Shown piece after piece: positions 25,538 to 33,738 of a stretch of DNA of 64,000 nt. The notes under the pieces are model-generated. The model did not search any database. It saw nothing but the letters and a program-made list of their open reading frames with translations, and was not told where the DNA came from. The DNA comes from Chryseobacterium jejuense (GTDB taxonomy: Bacteria; Bacteroidota; Bacteroidia; Flavobacteriales; Weeksellaceae). Position 1 is the first letter of the stretch; each line of letters starts with the position of its first letter. A program made the position numbers and the translations under genes. The DNA is taken from assembly GCF_900100075.1 (NCBI RefSeq), contig NZ_FNEG01000001.1:1116001-1180000 (forward strand). Reading direction: 5' to 3'.

Positions 25538-26377
25538 TTATTCTTTACCTGTCATAGCAACTATGGTATTGACATTAGGATTATCAATAAAATCGGAATT
25601 TTTTGCCGATGTATCATTGCTGTGTAATGGATATTGAACGGTGTTAACAACAACATTTACACCCTGATTTCCTGTAAACACTCCGCTTGCAGTAGTAGAT
25701 ACTCCGCCGCCTATAATATCATATCCTGAAGTATCTATGATATTATTTGCTATACAATCTGAAAAAACCTGAGTAATTGGAATAAACCACAGCCAGTGAC
25801 CATTTACTTTATCATTGTTCCAGATCGCTACATACCCGTTTAACATGACAGATACTGTGAAATTGATATTATAACTCTGAGTACCAATTACAATATCTGC
25901 TTTTATGGAACTTTGTGGTGGTATGGTTAACATCGTATTTACAGACCAAGACTGGGTATTAGTAACAGTACTTTTTTGTGTTGATGAAAGTGATAGATTA
26001 ACAGTTACTTTTTGGGTGCTGGATGCTACAGCAGGAACACCCTCAGTTGCTGATATCTCAACGCCGATAGCAAGAGCTTCCGTAATGGACCATTCAAATG
26101 ATTGGGTGGATGTTTCTGTTTCTATAAGGCTTTGCTGATTGGAAACCTGTGTATTATTGTTATAAATGGTTTCGAAAGCCACATTTGAGCCATTGGTTGG
26201 GATTGAATCACCATCATAAACGATGCTTTGAGTGGTGGTGCTTACCTGATACTGATGGTAGTCATCGAGAAAACTTTGGCTTGAATAATCTGTACTTGCG
26301 GTAAATCTGCAAGTGGTGCCATGTTGCTGTGAGTACCATTTACCCCAGGCGTCTGTGATTTGTTGTAATGAGTTCAT
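25538..26377 (-). CDS. Aerolysin-type (ETX/MTX2) pore-forming protein
   Basis: A 279-aa protein with the ETX/MTX2 family pattern. It has a short variable N-terminal part (1-75) and a Ser/Thr-rich alternating region with FEWSITEALAIGVEISATEGVPAVA (94-118), KVTVNLSLSSTQKSTVTNTQSWSVN and the conserved IPPQSS turn (152-157). It ends in beta-strands after SYNINFTVSVMLNGYVAIW. Family members oligomerise and insert a beta-hairpin barrel into target membranes. There is no signal peptide, so export would need lysis or another route. It follows the lipase gene by 77 bp on the same strand. Family call good; toxicity and target are inference. Confidence 0.78.
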   Translation of the reverse strand: MNSLQQITDAWGKWYSQQHGTTCRFTASTDYSSQSFLDDYHQYQVSTTTQSIVYDGDSIPTNGSNVAFETIYNNNTQVSNQQSLIETETSTQSFEWSITEALAIGVEISATEGVPAVASSTQKVTVNLSLSSTQKSTVTNTQSWSVNTMLTIPPQSSIKADIVIGTQSYNINFTVSVMLNGYVAIWNNDKVNGHWLWFIPITQVFSDCIANNIIDTSGYDIIGGGVSTTASGVFTGNQGVNVVVNTVQYPLHSNDTSAKNSDFIDNPNVNTIVAMTGKE

Positions 26378-26454
26378 TTTGTATTGGTATTAATTGTATG
26401 CTTACTCTATTAGGATTTTCAGCTTCCTCCCTATTATTTTAAAATTTCTGAGCA

Positions 26455-27798
26455 TTATATATCCGCTTCAGTTTCTATTGATTGTTTTTCTGTAAAATGA
26501 ATATGAGATTTAATCCATTGACTAATCTGACCGATTATTTTTAAAATCAGCTCATCCTCTGTTACTAATTGTATTCCCGGCACATAGTAATTAGTCTTTG
26601 GTATAGGCAGCGGCTGCGATAGGATGATTCCGGATATTGCAGGAGTGCTCTTGCTGGCAAGACGGCCATAATACAGATAAGTATGTTGCAGGAATAACTG
26701 AGAAATATAATCATGTATAGACTGAGGTGGGAAAGCAATTTTACCTGAAGATCCATAGTGTTGAAGTGTGCCAGGCAATGATTGATTTCTGATCATGGTA
26801 TAAGGTGCATCGGGTTTCAGGGAATCAATAATTGCAAAGTCTTGGAGTGCATTCAAGATACCGGATGTATAAGGATCAGGCGATTTACCATAAAGGTCTG
26901 CTATCAGCTCCATATTAACTTCCTGCCAGGCGTGTGGCACAACATCCAGGTCATTCCAATGCATGGTATTCCAGCTCTGATAATCTCCCGGTTGAGAAAC
27001 CCAGCCTGATGGCAATGGAGGAAATGTATTGTTAAATCGATTGGCAAAGTTGACCTCACCAGGAGTAGGTCCCGCAGTAGGATACACGAGGGTAATACCG
27101 AAAGCTTTCAGTTGTTGCTGTTCTTGCAGATAAAGAGCTAAAGTAGGAGATAAGGCTCCAGCAAGACTATGACCACAAAATATAATTGCTGTTTCAGCAT
27201 CAGGTTGTAAACCTGCAAGGAACTGCTGAAGAGTAGTGCCGGGAGAGGCTGCTGCTTCAGGACTGATAAGTCCCAGAAGTATACCTATACCTGTGGCAGT
27301 TCCTTTTGAAATATATGGATCTTTTTTATTATACTCTGATGTTATGATTTCTGAAGGATTATATGTTGTCCAGTTAACGACCTCTGATACAGCAAAATCT
27401 TCTGTCTCCCAGTCATAAAGAGACGCTGGGTTGGTAGCTGCAATGGCTACTACATAGACAGGTAATATTGGGCCTCCCGGAAATGCAACGGCATCACATT
27501 GGGCTACATATAATGCGTTGTCTGCAACCCCCGTCGGTTGGCCATATGAATCCTTTTCTTCAACCAATGCAGGCCCCCAGACAAGATTCCAGTTTCCTAG
27601 TGTCGGCAGAACGGAAGGGTCAGCAATGGAAGGATTTTGCTGATCTGCTACTGGCGGAACGTTATTGAAGTAAAAGGATAAGTCATACTGAAGCTGCTCT
27701 TGCAGCTGACTGCAACTGCCTTTGTAGCCTCCGGCACGGTTGGCAAGACATGCAAGGCCGAAGACTTGTTGATAGGCATCTAAAGATGGATTTGTCAT
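26455..27798 (-). CDS. Class 3 (fungal-type) lipase-like alpha/beta hydrolase
   Basis: A 447-aa protein of the lipase class 3 superfamily. The nucleophile elbow is IIFCGHSLAGALS with Ser211; canonical members read GHSLGG, so the second glycine is Ala here. The probable acid is Asp285 (WNDLDVVPHAW) and the base is His372 (FLQHTYLYYG). There is no signal peptide. The ATG at 27798 (MTNPSLDAYQQ) is chosen over an upstream in-frame start that adds 32 unrelated residues. It probably forms an operon with the pore-forming protein downstream. Phospholipid or triglyceride substrate is not decidable. Confidence 0.8.
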   Translation of the reverse strand: MTNPSLDAYQQVFGLACLANRAGGYKGSCSQLQEQLQYDLSFYFNNVPPVADQQNPSIADPSVLPTLGNWNLVWGPALVEEKDSYGQPTGVADNALYVAQCDAVAFPGGPILPVYVVAIAATNPASLYDWETEDFAVSEVVNWTTYNPSEIITSEYNKKDPYISKGTATGIGILLGLISPEAAASPGTTLQQFLAGLQPDAETAIIFCGHSLAGALSPTLALYLQEQQQLKAFGITLVYPTAGPTPGEVNFANRFNNTFPPLPSGWVSQPGDYQSWNTMHWNDLDVVPHAWQEVNMELIADLYGKSPDPYTSGILNALQDFAIIDSLKPDAPYTMIRNQSLPGTLQHYGSSGKIAFPPQSIHDYISQLFLQHTYLYYGRLASKSTPAISGIILSQPLPIPKTNYYVPGIQLVTEDELILKIIGQISQWIKSHIHFTEKQSIETEADI

Positions 27799-27878
27799 GA
27801 TTTGGTAATTTAAAATGAGTTTAAAAATGAGATATGGTTGTTTATTTCTGTAGAGTACACTTTGTAGAATACTCCATT

Positions 27879-28082
27879 TCATAATTGCATACAATCACAA
27901 TCTGTAGGTAAATGGTTTTCTATACCTGTATTATTCATTTCCAGATTCTGCAATCTGTGATGTTTCTGAATAAAAAAAATTGGTTCAGAAGAATATGGTA
28001 AAGTAACAGAGAATAAATGATGGATATAAGCGTGGAAACATCCAAAATATTCTATAGGTATTTGTACCTGTATTTTGCTCAC
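27879..28082 (-). CDS. Possible small ORF upstream of the lipase
   Basis: A 67-aa reading frame with a GTG start, on the same strand and 80 bp upstream of the lipase. It has no recognised domain, no signal peptide and a composition (many His, Cys, Tyr) that is not convincing. It may be the leader region of the lipase transcript and not a gene. Confidence 0.25.
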   Translation of the reverse strand: MSKIQVQIPIEYFGCFHAYIHHLFSVTLPYSSEPIFFIQKHHRLQNLEMNNTGIENHLPTDCDCMQL

Positions 28083-28498
28083 TTAGAATATTAGTGATGA
28101 TTCACAGATTTTCTGGTACTAAAATTAATTGAAGTAACATCAAACCGTATTTGGTGAGTTGATCAATTTGTACTTTAATTGTTTAGGTGCCAATTCTTTT
28201 CTTTTGAATGGAAAAGATAAGTTTTGAGCTGAAGGATCTACTTTATTTCTATCCATCATCACAGGAAACTATGGATAAAATAGACGAAACAAGTAACGAT
28301 TGAAGCTAAAAAAGACCTATTTCCCCAAAAATAGAGAATATAAGCTTAGTGAAATATCGAAAACAATCATTATTTTTGCACCACTGAATAGTAAAAAATA
28401 GTAAAAAACAGCTTGAAAATAGGATGTTTATAAAGTTTAACTATTTGATTTACAGCAGGTATTAATAAATGTGTAATTTATCAAACTATACTATAATA
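28083..28498. other. 416-bp intergenic region upstream of frr
   Basis: AT-rich sequence between the lipase unit and frr. It contains a -7 box TATTTTTG at 28371-28378 on the plus strand that could drive frr with a ~120-nt leader. A 31-codon open frame starting at 28208 has no recognisable features. No repeat or terminator was found. Confidence 0.5.
28371..28378 (+). promoter_or_regulatory. -7 box, candidate frr promoter
   Basis: TATTTTTG matches TAnnTTTG and is followed by GCACC; no good TTG -33 partner. An own promoter for frr is expected since pyrH is 3.1 kb away. Confidence 0.4.
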
Positions 28499-29053
28499 AT
28501 GGAAGAATTAGATCTAATATTAGAATCTGTAAGACAGGACATGGACGCAGCGGTAAAACACCTTGACCATGCATTTCAAAGAATCAGAGCAGGACGTGCT
28601 TCTACATCAATGGTTCAGGATGTAATGGTTGAATATTATGGAGCAATGACTCCCATTAACCAGGTTGCCAATGTTTCTGTTCCAGATGCAATGACTATCT
28701 CTATTCAACCTTGGGACAGAACAGCAATCAATGCTATTGAAAAAGCAATTATCAATTCTAATTTAGGTTTTGCACCTTCTAACAATGGGGAGAATATCAT
28801 CCTTAATGTACCTCCTTTAACAGAGGAAAGAAGAAAAGATTTGGCAAAACAGGCTAAAAGTGAAACTGAGCAAACAAAAATCGTTGTAAGAAACGCAAGA
28901 CAGGAAGGTTTGAAAGAACTTAAAAAACTGGATGGAGTTTCTGAAGATATTGTAAAAGGTGTGGAAGATGAAATCCAGACGTATACAGACAAGTATGTGA
29001 AGCTTTGTGATGAGCATCTTAAGACAAAAGAAGCTGAAATTATGAAAGTATAA
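28499..29053 (+). CDS. frr: Ribosome recycling factor
   Basis: A 184-aa RRF that splits post-termination ribosomes with EF-G. The conserved blocks RIRAGRASTSMVQDVMVEYYG, PINQVANVSVPDAMTISIQPWD and LTEERRKDLAKQAKSETEQTKI are all present. The start is the ATG at 28499 (MEELDLILE), which gives the standard 184-185 residues; an upstream in-frame ATG at 28469 would add ten atypical residues. A strong terminator follows. Confidence 0.95.
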   Translation: MEELDLILESVRQDMDAAVKHLDHAFQRIRAGRASTSMVQDVMVEYYGAMTPINQVANVSVPDAMTISIQPWDRTAINAIEKAIINSNLGFAPSNNGENIILNVPPLTEERRKDLAKQAKSETEQTKIVVRNARQEGLKELKKLDGVSEDIVKGVEDEIQTYTDKYVKLCDEHLKTKEAEIMKV

Positions 29054-29073
29054 TTTTCAGTTTTTGAAAATAT

Positions 29074-29107
29074 AAAAAGAGGATTCCAGTGTTGGAGTTC
29101 TCTTTTT
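29074..29107 (+). terminator. frr terminator
   Basis: A 15-bp stem (29074-29088 with 29093-29107, two G-U pairs) around GTGT and ending in a T-run, 20 bp after the frr stop. Confidence 0.85.
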
Positions 29108-29229
29108 TGCATAATATTATTCATAAATTAATTAGAATTATCTGTTTGTTATAATATATTGCTAAGTATTATCGTTATATTTATCGGATTATTCCTGAAA
29201 GTACTATAGAACAGGATAACAGCATAAAG

Positions 29230-30291
29230 ATGATGACCAGAATTATTGGAGTGGGAAACTATATCCCATCTGAAACAATTACCAATTTATTTTTTGACAA
29301 GCATATTTTTCTTAATGAGGAAGGTGTTTTATTAAAAGACAATAATGCCTCTATCACAGAGAAACTAAAAAAAATTACAGGCATTGAAGAAAGAAGATAT
29401 GCCAAAAGTACACAAGTCACTTCAGATTTGGGACTTAAAGCGGCTCAGGCTGCCATAGAAAATGCAGGAATAGATCCTGAAACATTAGACTATATTATAT
29501 TCGCCCATAATTTTGGAGATGTTAGGTTTGGAACTATTCAATCTGATATGGTCCCGAGTCTTGCGGCCAGAGTGAAACATTTATTAGGAATACGAAATAA
29601 TTTCTGTGTTGCATACGATGTTTTATTCGGATGTCCGGGATGGATTGAAGGGATAATACAGGCGAATGCATTTATCAAGGCAGGGATTGCCAAGCGTTGT
29701 TTGGTGATTGGAGCTGAAACGCTTTCCCGTGTTGCGGATATTCATGACAGAGATAGTATGATTTATGCAGATGGTGCGGGTGCTGCTGTTCTTGAAATGA
29801 ATTCAGATGACGACTCTGGAATTAAATCTCATTTATCTGCTTCCTATACTTTTACGGAAAAAGACTATTTATATTTTGGAAAATCTTATAACAATGAACA
29901 TTGTCCGGATACCAAATATATTAAAATGGATGGAAGGAAAATCTATGAATTTGCCCTTGTGCATGTTCCTGATGCCATGAAAAAATGTCTGGATAGTAGT
30001 GGATATTCAATCCATCAATTAAATAAAATCATTATCCATCAGGCTAATGAAAAAATGGATGAAGCCATTGTTAATAGATTTTATCAGCTGTATAATACTC
30101 CAACTCCGGAGCATATTATGCCTATGGTTATTCATAAACTGGGGAACAGCAGTGTTGCAACTATTCCTTCTTTACTTGCTATGATTTTAAAGGGTGAGCT
30201 GGAAGATCATGAGATCAAAAAGAATGATATTGTTCTATTTGCTTCAGTAGGAGCTGGAATGAATATTAATGCTTTTGTTTATCAATTTTAA
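29230..30291 (+). CDS. 3-oxoacyl-ACP synthase III-like enzyme (KAS III family)
   Basis: A 353-aa thiolase-fold condensing enzyme. The nucleophilic Cys lies in VLFGCPGWIEG; the other catalytic residues are His in IIIHQANEKM and Asn in KLGNSSVATIPS, as in FabH. FabH starts fatty-acid chains from acyl-CoA and malonyl-ACP; this protein is somewhat longer at the N-terminus (a 20-residue insert around NEEGVLLKDNNAS) and may be a second, specialised copy. The gene is monocistronic, between two terminators, so the exact pathway cannot be assigned. Confidence 0.85.
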   Translation: MMTRIIGVGNYIPSETITNLFFDKHIFLNEEGVLLKDNNASITEKLKKITGIEERRYAKSTQVTSDLGLKAAQAAIENAGIDPETLDYIIFAHNFGDVRFGTIQSDMVPSLAARVKHLLGIRNNFCVAYDVLFGCPGWIEGIIQANAFIKAGIAKRCLVIGAETLSRVADIHDRDSMIYADGAGAAVLEMNSDDDSGIKSHLSASYTFTEKDYLYFGKSYNNEHCPDTKYIKMDGRKIYEFALVHVPDAMKKCLDSSGYSIHQLNKIIIHQANEKMDEAIVNRFYQLYNTPTPEHIMPMVIHKLGNSSVATIPSLLAMILKGELEDHEIKKNDIVLFASVGAGMNINAFVYQF

Positions 30292-30320
30292 TCATTCATT
30301 AAACAGATCTTTAACGAAAA

Positions 30321-30351
30321 AAAAGAGACTTCAGATGCTGGAGTCTCTTTT
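30321..30351. terminator. Terminator between KAS III and exported-protein genes
   Basis: AAAAGAGACT (30321-30330) and AGTCTCTTTT (30342-30351) with an inner CAG-ATG-CTG extension; A-run before and T-run after allow use by both convergent genes. Confidence 0.85.
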
Positions 30352-30366
30352 ATAATATTCAGTAAT

Positions 30367-31164
30367 TTATTTACAGTTTTCGTTGTAATCCATAATGACT
30401 TCTTCTACAATTTCCGGAACGTTTGACATTACATCGTCAATCTGGCTTTTAATCAATCTGCCAAGACCGGATCTTTTCTTTTCATCATTCTTCAGGGAAG
30501 CATAAGCGCCGCTGGTCATTTTACCTTTAGCATAGCTGCAGTCTCCAATAATTATTTTGGCTTTGGCAAAAGTAAGTTCTTCAATTTTACCGCTTTTTTT
30601 GCTGTAGATATAAGATGGATGTTCCCTCATTCTCTTAGTTTCTGCCTCTGCAGCAGCAATCTGGCTGTTTCCAGCTGAAAAAGTAGTAGGGTAGCCATAT
30701 AATTTATATACTTTGATCTTTCCATCTGTTACAATTTCAGCGAACTGTGTACTTTTTGTAAGGTTGTTAAAAGCTTTGATATTGCCACTTAAGCCACCTG
30801 TTGCAGTACTGAATCCTTCTTTGGTATTGGTGTACTTAATGTTTTCGAAATGTCTTTCATTATTGTTATCATCAACGGCTACATATTCTTTGATGTCATC
30901 CGTATCCAGTGTTTTGAACTTCTGTTTCTTTTTAGATTTGTCAATGTCAGAAACGGCAACAAATTTTACTTTCTTCTGATTATCCCATGGAGAAAGGGCA
31001 TCTCCGTTCAGCCTTACGATTCCTTCGGTTTTTTTACCACTTTTATCGATGATATAGCCATATCTTTCATCTCCTCTTAATGCATAATCCGTATTGTTGT
31101 CTTCCTGTGCGTAAGCATTGAAAGAAGCCACTGCAAACAGGCTTAAAGCCAGTACTTTTTTCAT
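30367..31164 (-). CDS. Exported hypothetical protein
   Basis: A 265-aa protein with a signal peptide (MKKVLALSLFAVASFNAYAQ). The mature part is rich in Lys and Asp with a repeated KSGK(K/I)xE pattern (DKSGKKTEGIV, KKSGKIEEL) and a C-terminal helix (SQIDDVMSNVPEIVEEVI). No known family recognised. It resembles the exported beta-strand-rich proteins of unknown function common in Chryseobacterium. It has its own -7 box and a shared terminator, so it is a single-gene unit. Confidence 0.7.
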   Translation of the reverse strand: MKKVLALSLFAVASFNAYAQEDNNTDYALRGDERYGYIIDKSGKKTEGIVRLNGDALSPWDNQKKVKFVAVSDIDKSKKKQKFKTLDTDDIKEYVAVDDNNNERHFENIKYTNTKEGFSTATGGLSGNIKAFNNLTKSTQFAEIVTDGKIKVYKLYGYPTTFSAGNSQIAAAEAETKRMREHPSYIYSKKSGKIEELTFAKAKIIIGDCSYAKGKMTSGAYASLKNDEKKRSGLGRLIKSQIDDVMSNVPEIVEEVIMDYNENCK

Positions 31165-31186
31165 GTAGTTATAGTTTTATTTTTTG

Positions 31187-31194
31187 CAAATATA
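31187..31194 (-). promoter_or_regulatory. -7 box for the exported hypothetical protein
   Basis: The minus strand reads TATATTTG (TAnnTTTG), 22 nt before the ATG at 31164. No -33 TTG seen. Confidence 0.45.
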
Positions 31195-31408
31195 ATCTTT
31201 TATTGTTTCTGGGAAAATAGGTATTGAAAGGTTGGAAGTAGGAAATCGGGAGAGGGAAGTTTATGATCGTTTACTAAATGGACGGAGTTTGTTTTTAAGA
31301 GAAAGAAACAGCATCTATTTTCAGGATGAATACCCTAATCATAATTTTTCAGGATTACTTTAAATTCTATTTATCCTTATTGATGAAGTGACTAATATTA
31401 ACTTCCAG

Positions 31409-31457
31409 CTTTCACAAACAAAAGGCCCCGGATTTTCCGGGCCTTTTGTTTGTGAAA
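31409..31457. terminator. Long inverted-repeat terminator of the lptF/G-type gene
   Basis: About 22 bp of near-perfect complementarity (one bulged C) between CTTTCACAAACAAAAGGCCC and its inverse, around an ATTTT loop. It overlaps the 3' side of the permease gene by position only and is unusually long for a local terminator. Confidence 0.75.
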
Positions 31458-31458
31458 G

Positions 31459-32916
31459 TTATTGATATCTCTTATGCTCTTTATTTTTTGAGAATCTTTT
31501 CGTAATAGGTTTGAACAGAACTTTGTATTTTTCTGCATCAAATAACTGTGAATCTGTAAGCGCTTTATAAGTCATCCACACTCCGAATGGGAATAGAATG
31601 AAATTAGGAAGCCATGCTGCTAAATAAGGATTTATTTTACCACTCCAGGACATGTTTTCCACCCCAACATTAATCACATAGAAAATGATGAAGATAACAA
31701 TTGCTATAATTACAGGAAGTCCCATTCCTCCTTTTCTGATGATAGATCCTAAACTTGCGCCAATCAGAAAGAAAATAAGACAGGTTACCGAATAAGAGAT
31801 GTATCTCTGCTGATAAATAACAACCTTACTGAAATATTTTACATTGGTACTGAACTCATTCTTTTTAACCTCCAGTGTCGATTTCAGATTTTCAAGTCTG
31901 TTGTAGGAACTGTAAATCATTTCAAGCTTTTTATCACTTTTTACAGTATCCATTTTTATCTGTGCTTTTGGTGCTACTTTAGGTTTGTTAGACTGATCCA
32001 TATAAGCAACTACACTGTTGGTTTGGTTTAAAACATCTGATCCTATACTTTTAAAGAACAATGCATTTTCCTTTTTACTGACAGCAATGGTTGTATTAAG
32101 TTCATTATAGGTCTGGAAACGATAATCATCCGTAATCTGTTCTTTTTCGATGGCCTTGTTGATGAGTTCACTAATATCAAAGTGATTCACCAAAGTATCG
32201 AACTTAATAGCCTGATCCGGTTGTTTTTTTCTTACATCTTCTCCTCTTCCTGCAAAATTATCTTCAAATACATATCCATTATAAAGGATTAGTTTTAGAA
32301 AGTTCTTGTTGGTTGCCGTTACAAATTTTCCTTTTTCAGCCACAACAGACTGCTGGTTTTCATAAGTATTGGCTTTTTTATGAACAAAAACCCCTTCTAT
32401 ATTTTCTCCGTTCTCTCCGTAGATTTTGTCAAATTTCACCATGTATCCTGGGATTTGGTCTATGAATTGTCCGGGAGTAAAGTTGATTGCAGGTTTTGTT
32501 TGAGCAATATTAAAAAGCATATTCTTTGCCTTCCTTTGAAAATCCGGAATAATATTATTGGAGAAGAAAAACAGCATGATGGCAAGAATCGTAGTAATTC
32601 CTAACAGAGGAGCCATTACTCGGGTAAGGGGAATTCCTGCTGCTTTCATAGCTGCCAGCTCATAACGTTCTCCAAATTCTCCAAATGACATGATACTCGC
32701 CAAAAGAATCGTGAGCGGAAGAACCATACTGATAACATTCACCCCAAGGTAAAAAAGAAGTTTCAGGATTTGCCAGTAGCTTAATCCTTTTCCCATAAAC
32801 TGCCCTAATTGAACCCAGATAATGTTTACAATGAAAATGAAAAACAATACGCTGAATATAAAGAAAAACGGTCCAAAGAAGGTTTTTATAATATATTTGT
32901 CTAGTATTTTTAACAT
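31459..32916 (-). CDS. LptF/LptG-family (YjgP/YjgQ) permease
   Basis: A 485-aa inner-membrane protein of the LPS-export ABC transporter. Three N-terminal transmembrane helices (MLKILDKYIIKTFFGPFFFIFSVLF; MVLPLTILLASIMSFGEF; VMAPLLGITTILAIMLFFF), a large periplasmic beta-jellyroll domain (about 130-370), and three C-terminal helices match LptF/G. The motif GERYELAAMKAAGIPLTR is the cytoplasmic coupling helix. The single-gene copy means assignment to LptF or LptG is open. Upstream lie lolA and ftsK on the same strand. Confidence 0.87.
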   Translation of the reverse strand: MLKILDKYIIKTFFGPFFFIFSVLFFIFIVNIIWVQLGQFMGKGLSYWQILKLLFYLGVNVISMVLPLTILLASIMSFGEFGERYELAAMKAAGIPLTRVMAPLLGITTILAIMLFFFSNNIIPDFQRKAKNMLFNIAQTKPAINFTPGQFIDQIPGYMVKFDKIYGENGENIEGVFVHKKANTYENQQSVVAEKGKFVTATNKNFLKLILYNGYVFEDNFAGRGEDVRKKQPDQAIKFDTLVNHFDISELINKAIEKEQITDDYRFQTYNELNTTIAVSKKENALFFKSIGSDVLNQTNSVVAYMDQSNKPKVAPKAQIKMDTVKSDKKLEMIYSSYNRLENLKSTLEVKKNEFSTNVKYFSKVVIYQQRYISYSVTCLIFFLIGASLGSIIRKGGMGLPVIIAIVIFIIFYVINVGVENMSWSGKINPYLAAWLPNFILFPFGVWMTYKALTDSQLFDAEKYKVLFKPITKRFSKNKEHKRYQ

Positions 32917-32932
32917 GCGCCAAAATTAATCA

Positions 32933-32956
32933 AAAAGCCGCAAACTTGCGGCTTTT
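32933..32956 (-). terminator. Terminator between lolA and the LptF/G-type gene
   Basis: AAAAGCCGCA pairs with TGCGGCTTTT around a short AACT loop; on the minus strand it is followed by TTTTTG. A TAATTTTG box (32921-32928) starts right after it, only 4 nt from the permease ATG. Confidence 0.75.
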
Positions 32957-33024
32957 ATATTTTGTTATTTTTTTTCTGAAGTGAATTTATCCAAAGGTGA
33001 ATTTACCTTTTTGATTTTCAACTT

Positions 33025-33672
33025 TTAAAGTTCTGTAATTACGTAGTTTTTGAACTTATTTTTGTCGAAAACAAACATATTAGGATCCAGATCCTGATTC
33101 TCTTTGTACTCTTTAATCGCAATTACTGCAACATCTTTGTTATTTCCGTGCTGTTCCAGTTTTACCATTTGCTTTTTTGCAGAGTCTACAAAAATGTATA
33201 CGAATTGAATTCCGTTTGCTTTTACCGGAGTAAGCTTAATGAAATCTGTATTTACACCGTTTACTGTTTTCTTACCATTATAAGTTACGTTATATTCGTT
33301 TCTGTAAGTAGTAAGATAGTTGATAGGGGAGAACATGGCACTGTTTCCATTAGGTTTTGCTATGGTTACCTCCATATCATCTGCATTAATGTTGTAGATT
33401 TTATTCCCATCGAAGATCTGTTCTGTATCCATAATCTTCAATTTGTATTTATCGCCGGCTGTATAATAGATACCAGGCTCTGTTTTGTTAACCTGTCCGT
33501 TCAGTCCGCTTCCAAAAGAAAATTTGAAGTAAGAATTCTTTTTAGAATTATAGTTGGCTGTAACATCATCCAATATCTTTTTAGCTTTTGCATCTATTTT
33601 CTGAGCATTCGCCATACCTACTGCACCTACAACAAAACTTCCCAATATAACTTTTGAAATAATATTTTTCAT
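33025..33672 (-). CDS. lolA: LolA-like periplasmic lipoprotein carrier
   Basis: A 215-aa periplasmic protein with a signal peptide (to ANAQ, residue 23) and the LolA fold pattern: ILDDVTANYNSKKNSYFKFSF, then alternating strands (GIYYTAGDKYKLKIMDTEQIFDGNKIYNI) and the C-terminal YKENQDLDPNMFVFD. LolA carries lipoproteins from LolCDE to the outer membrane. Bacteroidota lack LolB, so the acceptor is unknown. It sits between ftsK and the LPS permease, a conserved-looking envelope cluster. Confidence 0.85.
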   Translation of the reverse strand: MKNIISKVILGSFVVGAVGMANAQKIDAKAKKILDDVTANYNSKKNSYFKFSFGSGLNGQVNKTEPGIYYTAGDKYKLKIMDTEQIFDGNKIYNINADDMEVTIAKPNGNSAMFSPINYLTTYRNEYNVTYNGKKTVNGVNTDFIKLTPVKANGIQFVYIFVDSAKKQMVKLEQHGNNKDVAVIAIKEYKENQDLDPNMFVFDKNKFKNYVITEL

Positions 33673-33738
33673 TTTTTCTATTTAATAATCTTTAAATAAT
33701 TTTAAACTTTCAAGGGTAAGGATTTTCTTATTTTCCCT

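Noticed and set aside
28208..28303. 31-codon open frame upstream of frr (MEKISFELKDLL...)
   Set aside because: It begins with ATG and looks slightly amphipathic, but there is no promoter, no recognised homologue and no functional context; it may be a remnant.
28705..29124. Open frame antisense to frr
   Set aside because: It overlaps ribosome recycling factor, which is certain; composition is typical of a shadow frame.
33148..33657. Long open frame antisense to lolA
   Set aside because: It is in the opposite strand of a well-supported gene, rich in Cys, Phe and Tyr as expected from antisense reading of AT-rich coding DNA, and lacks any domain.
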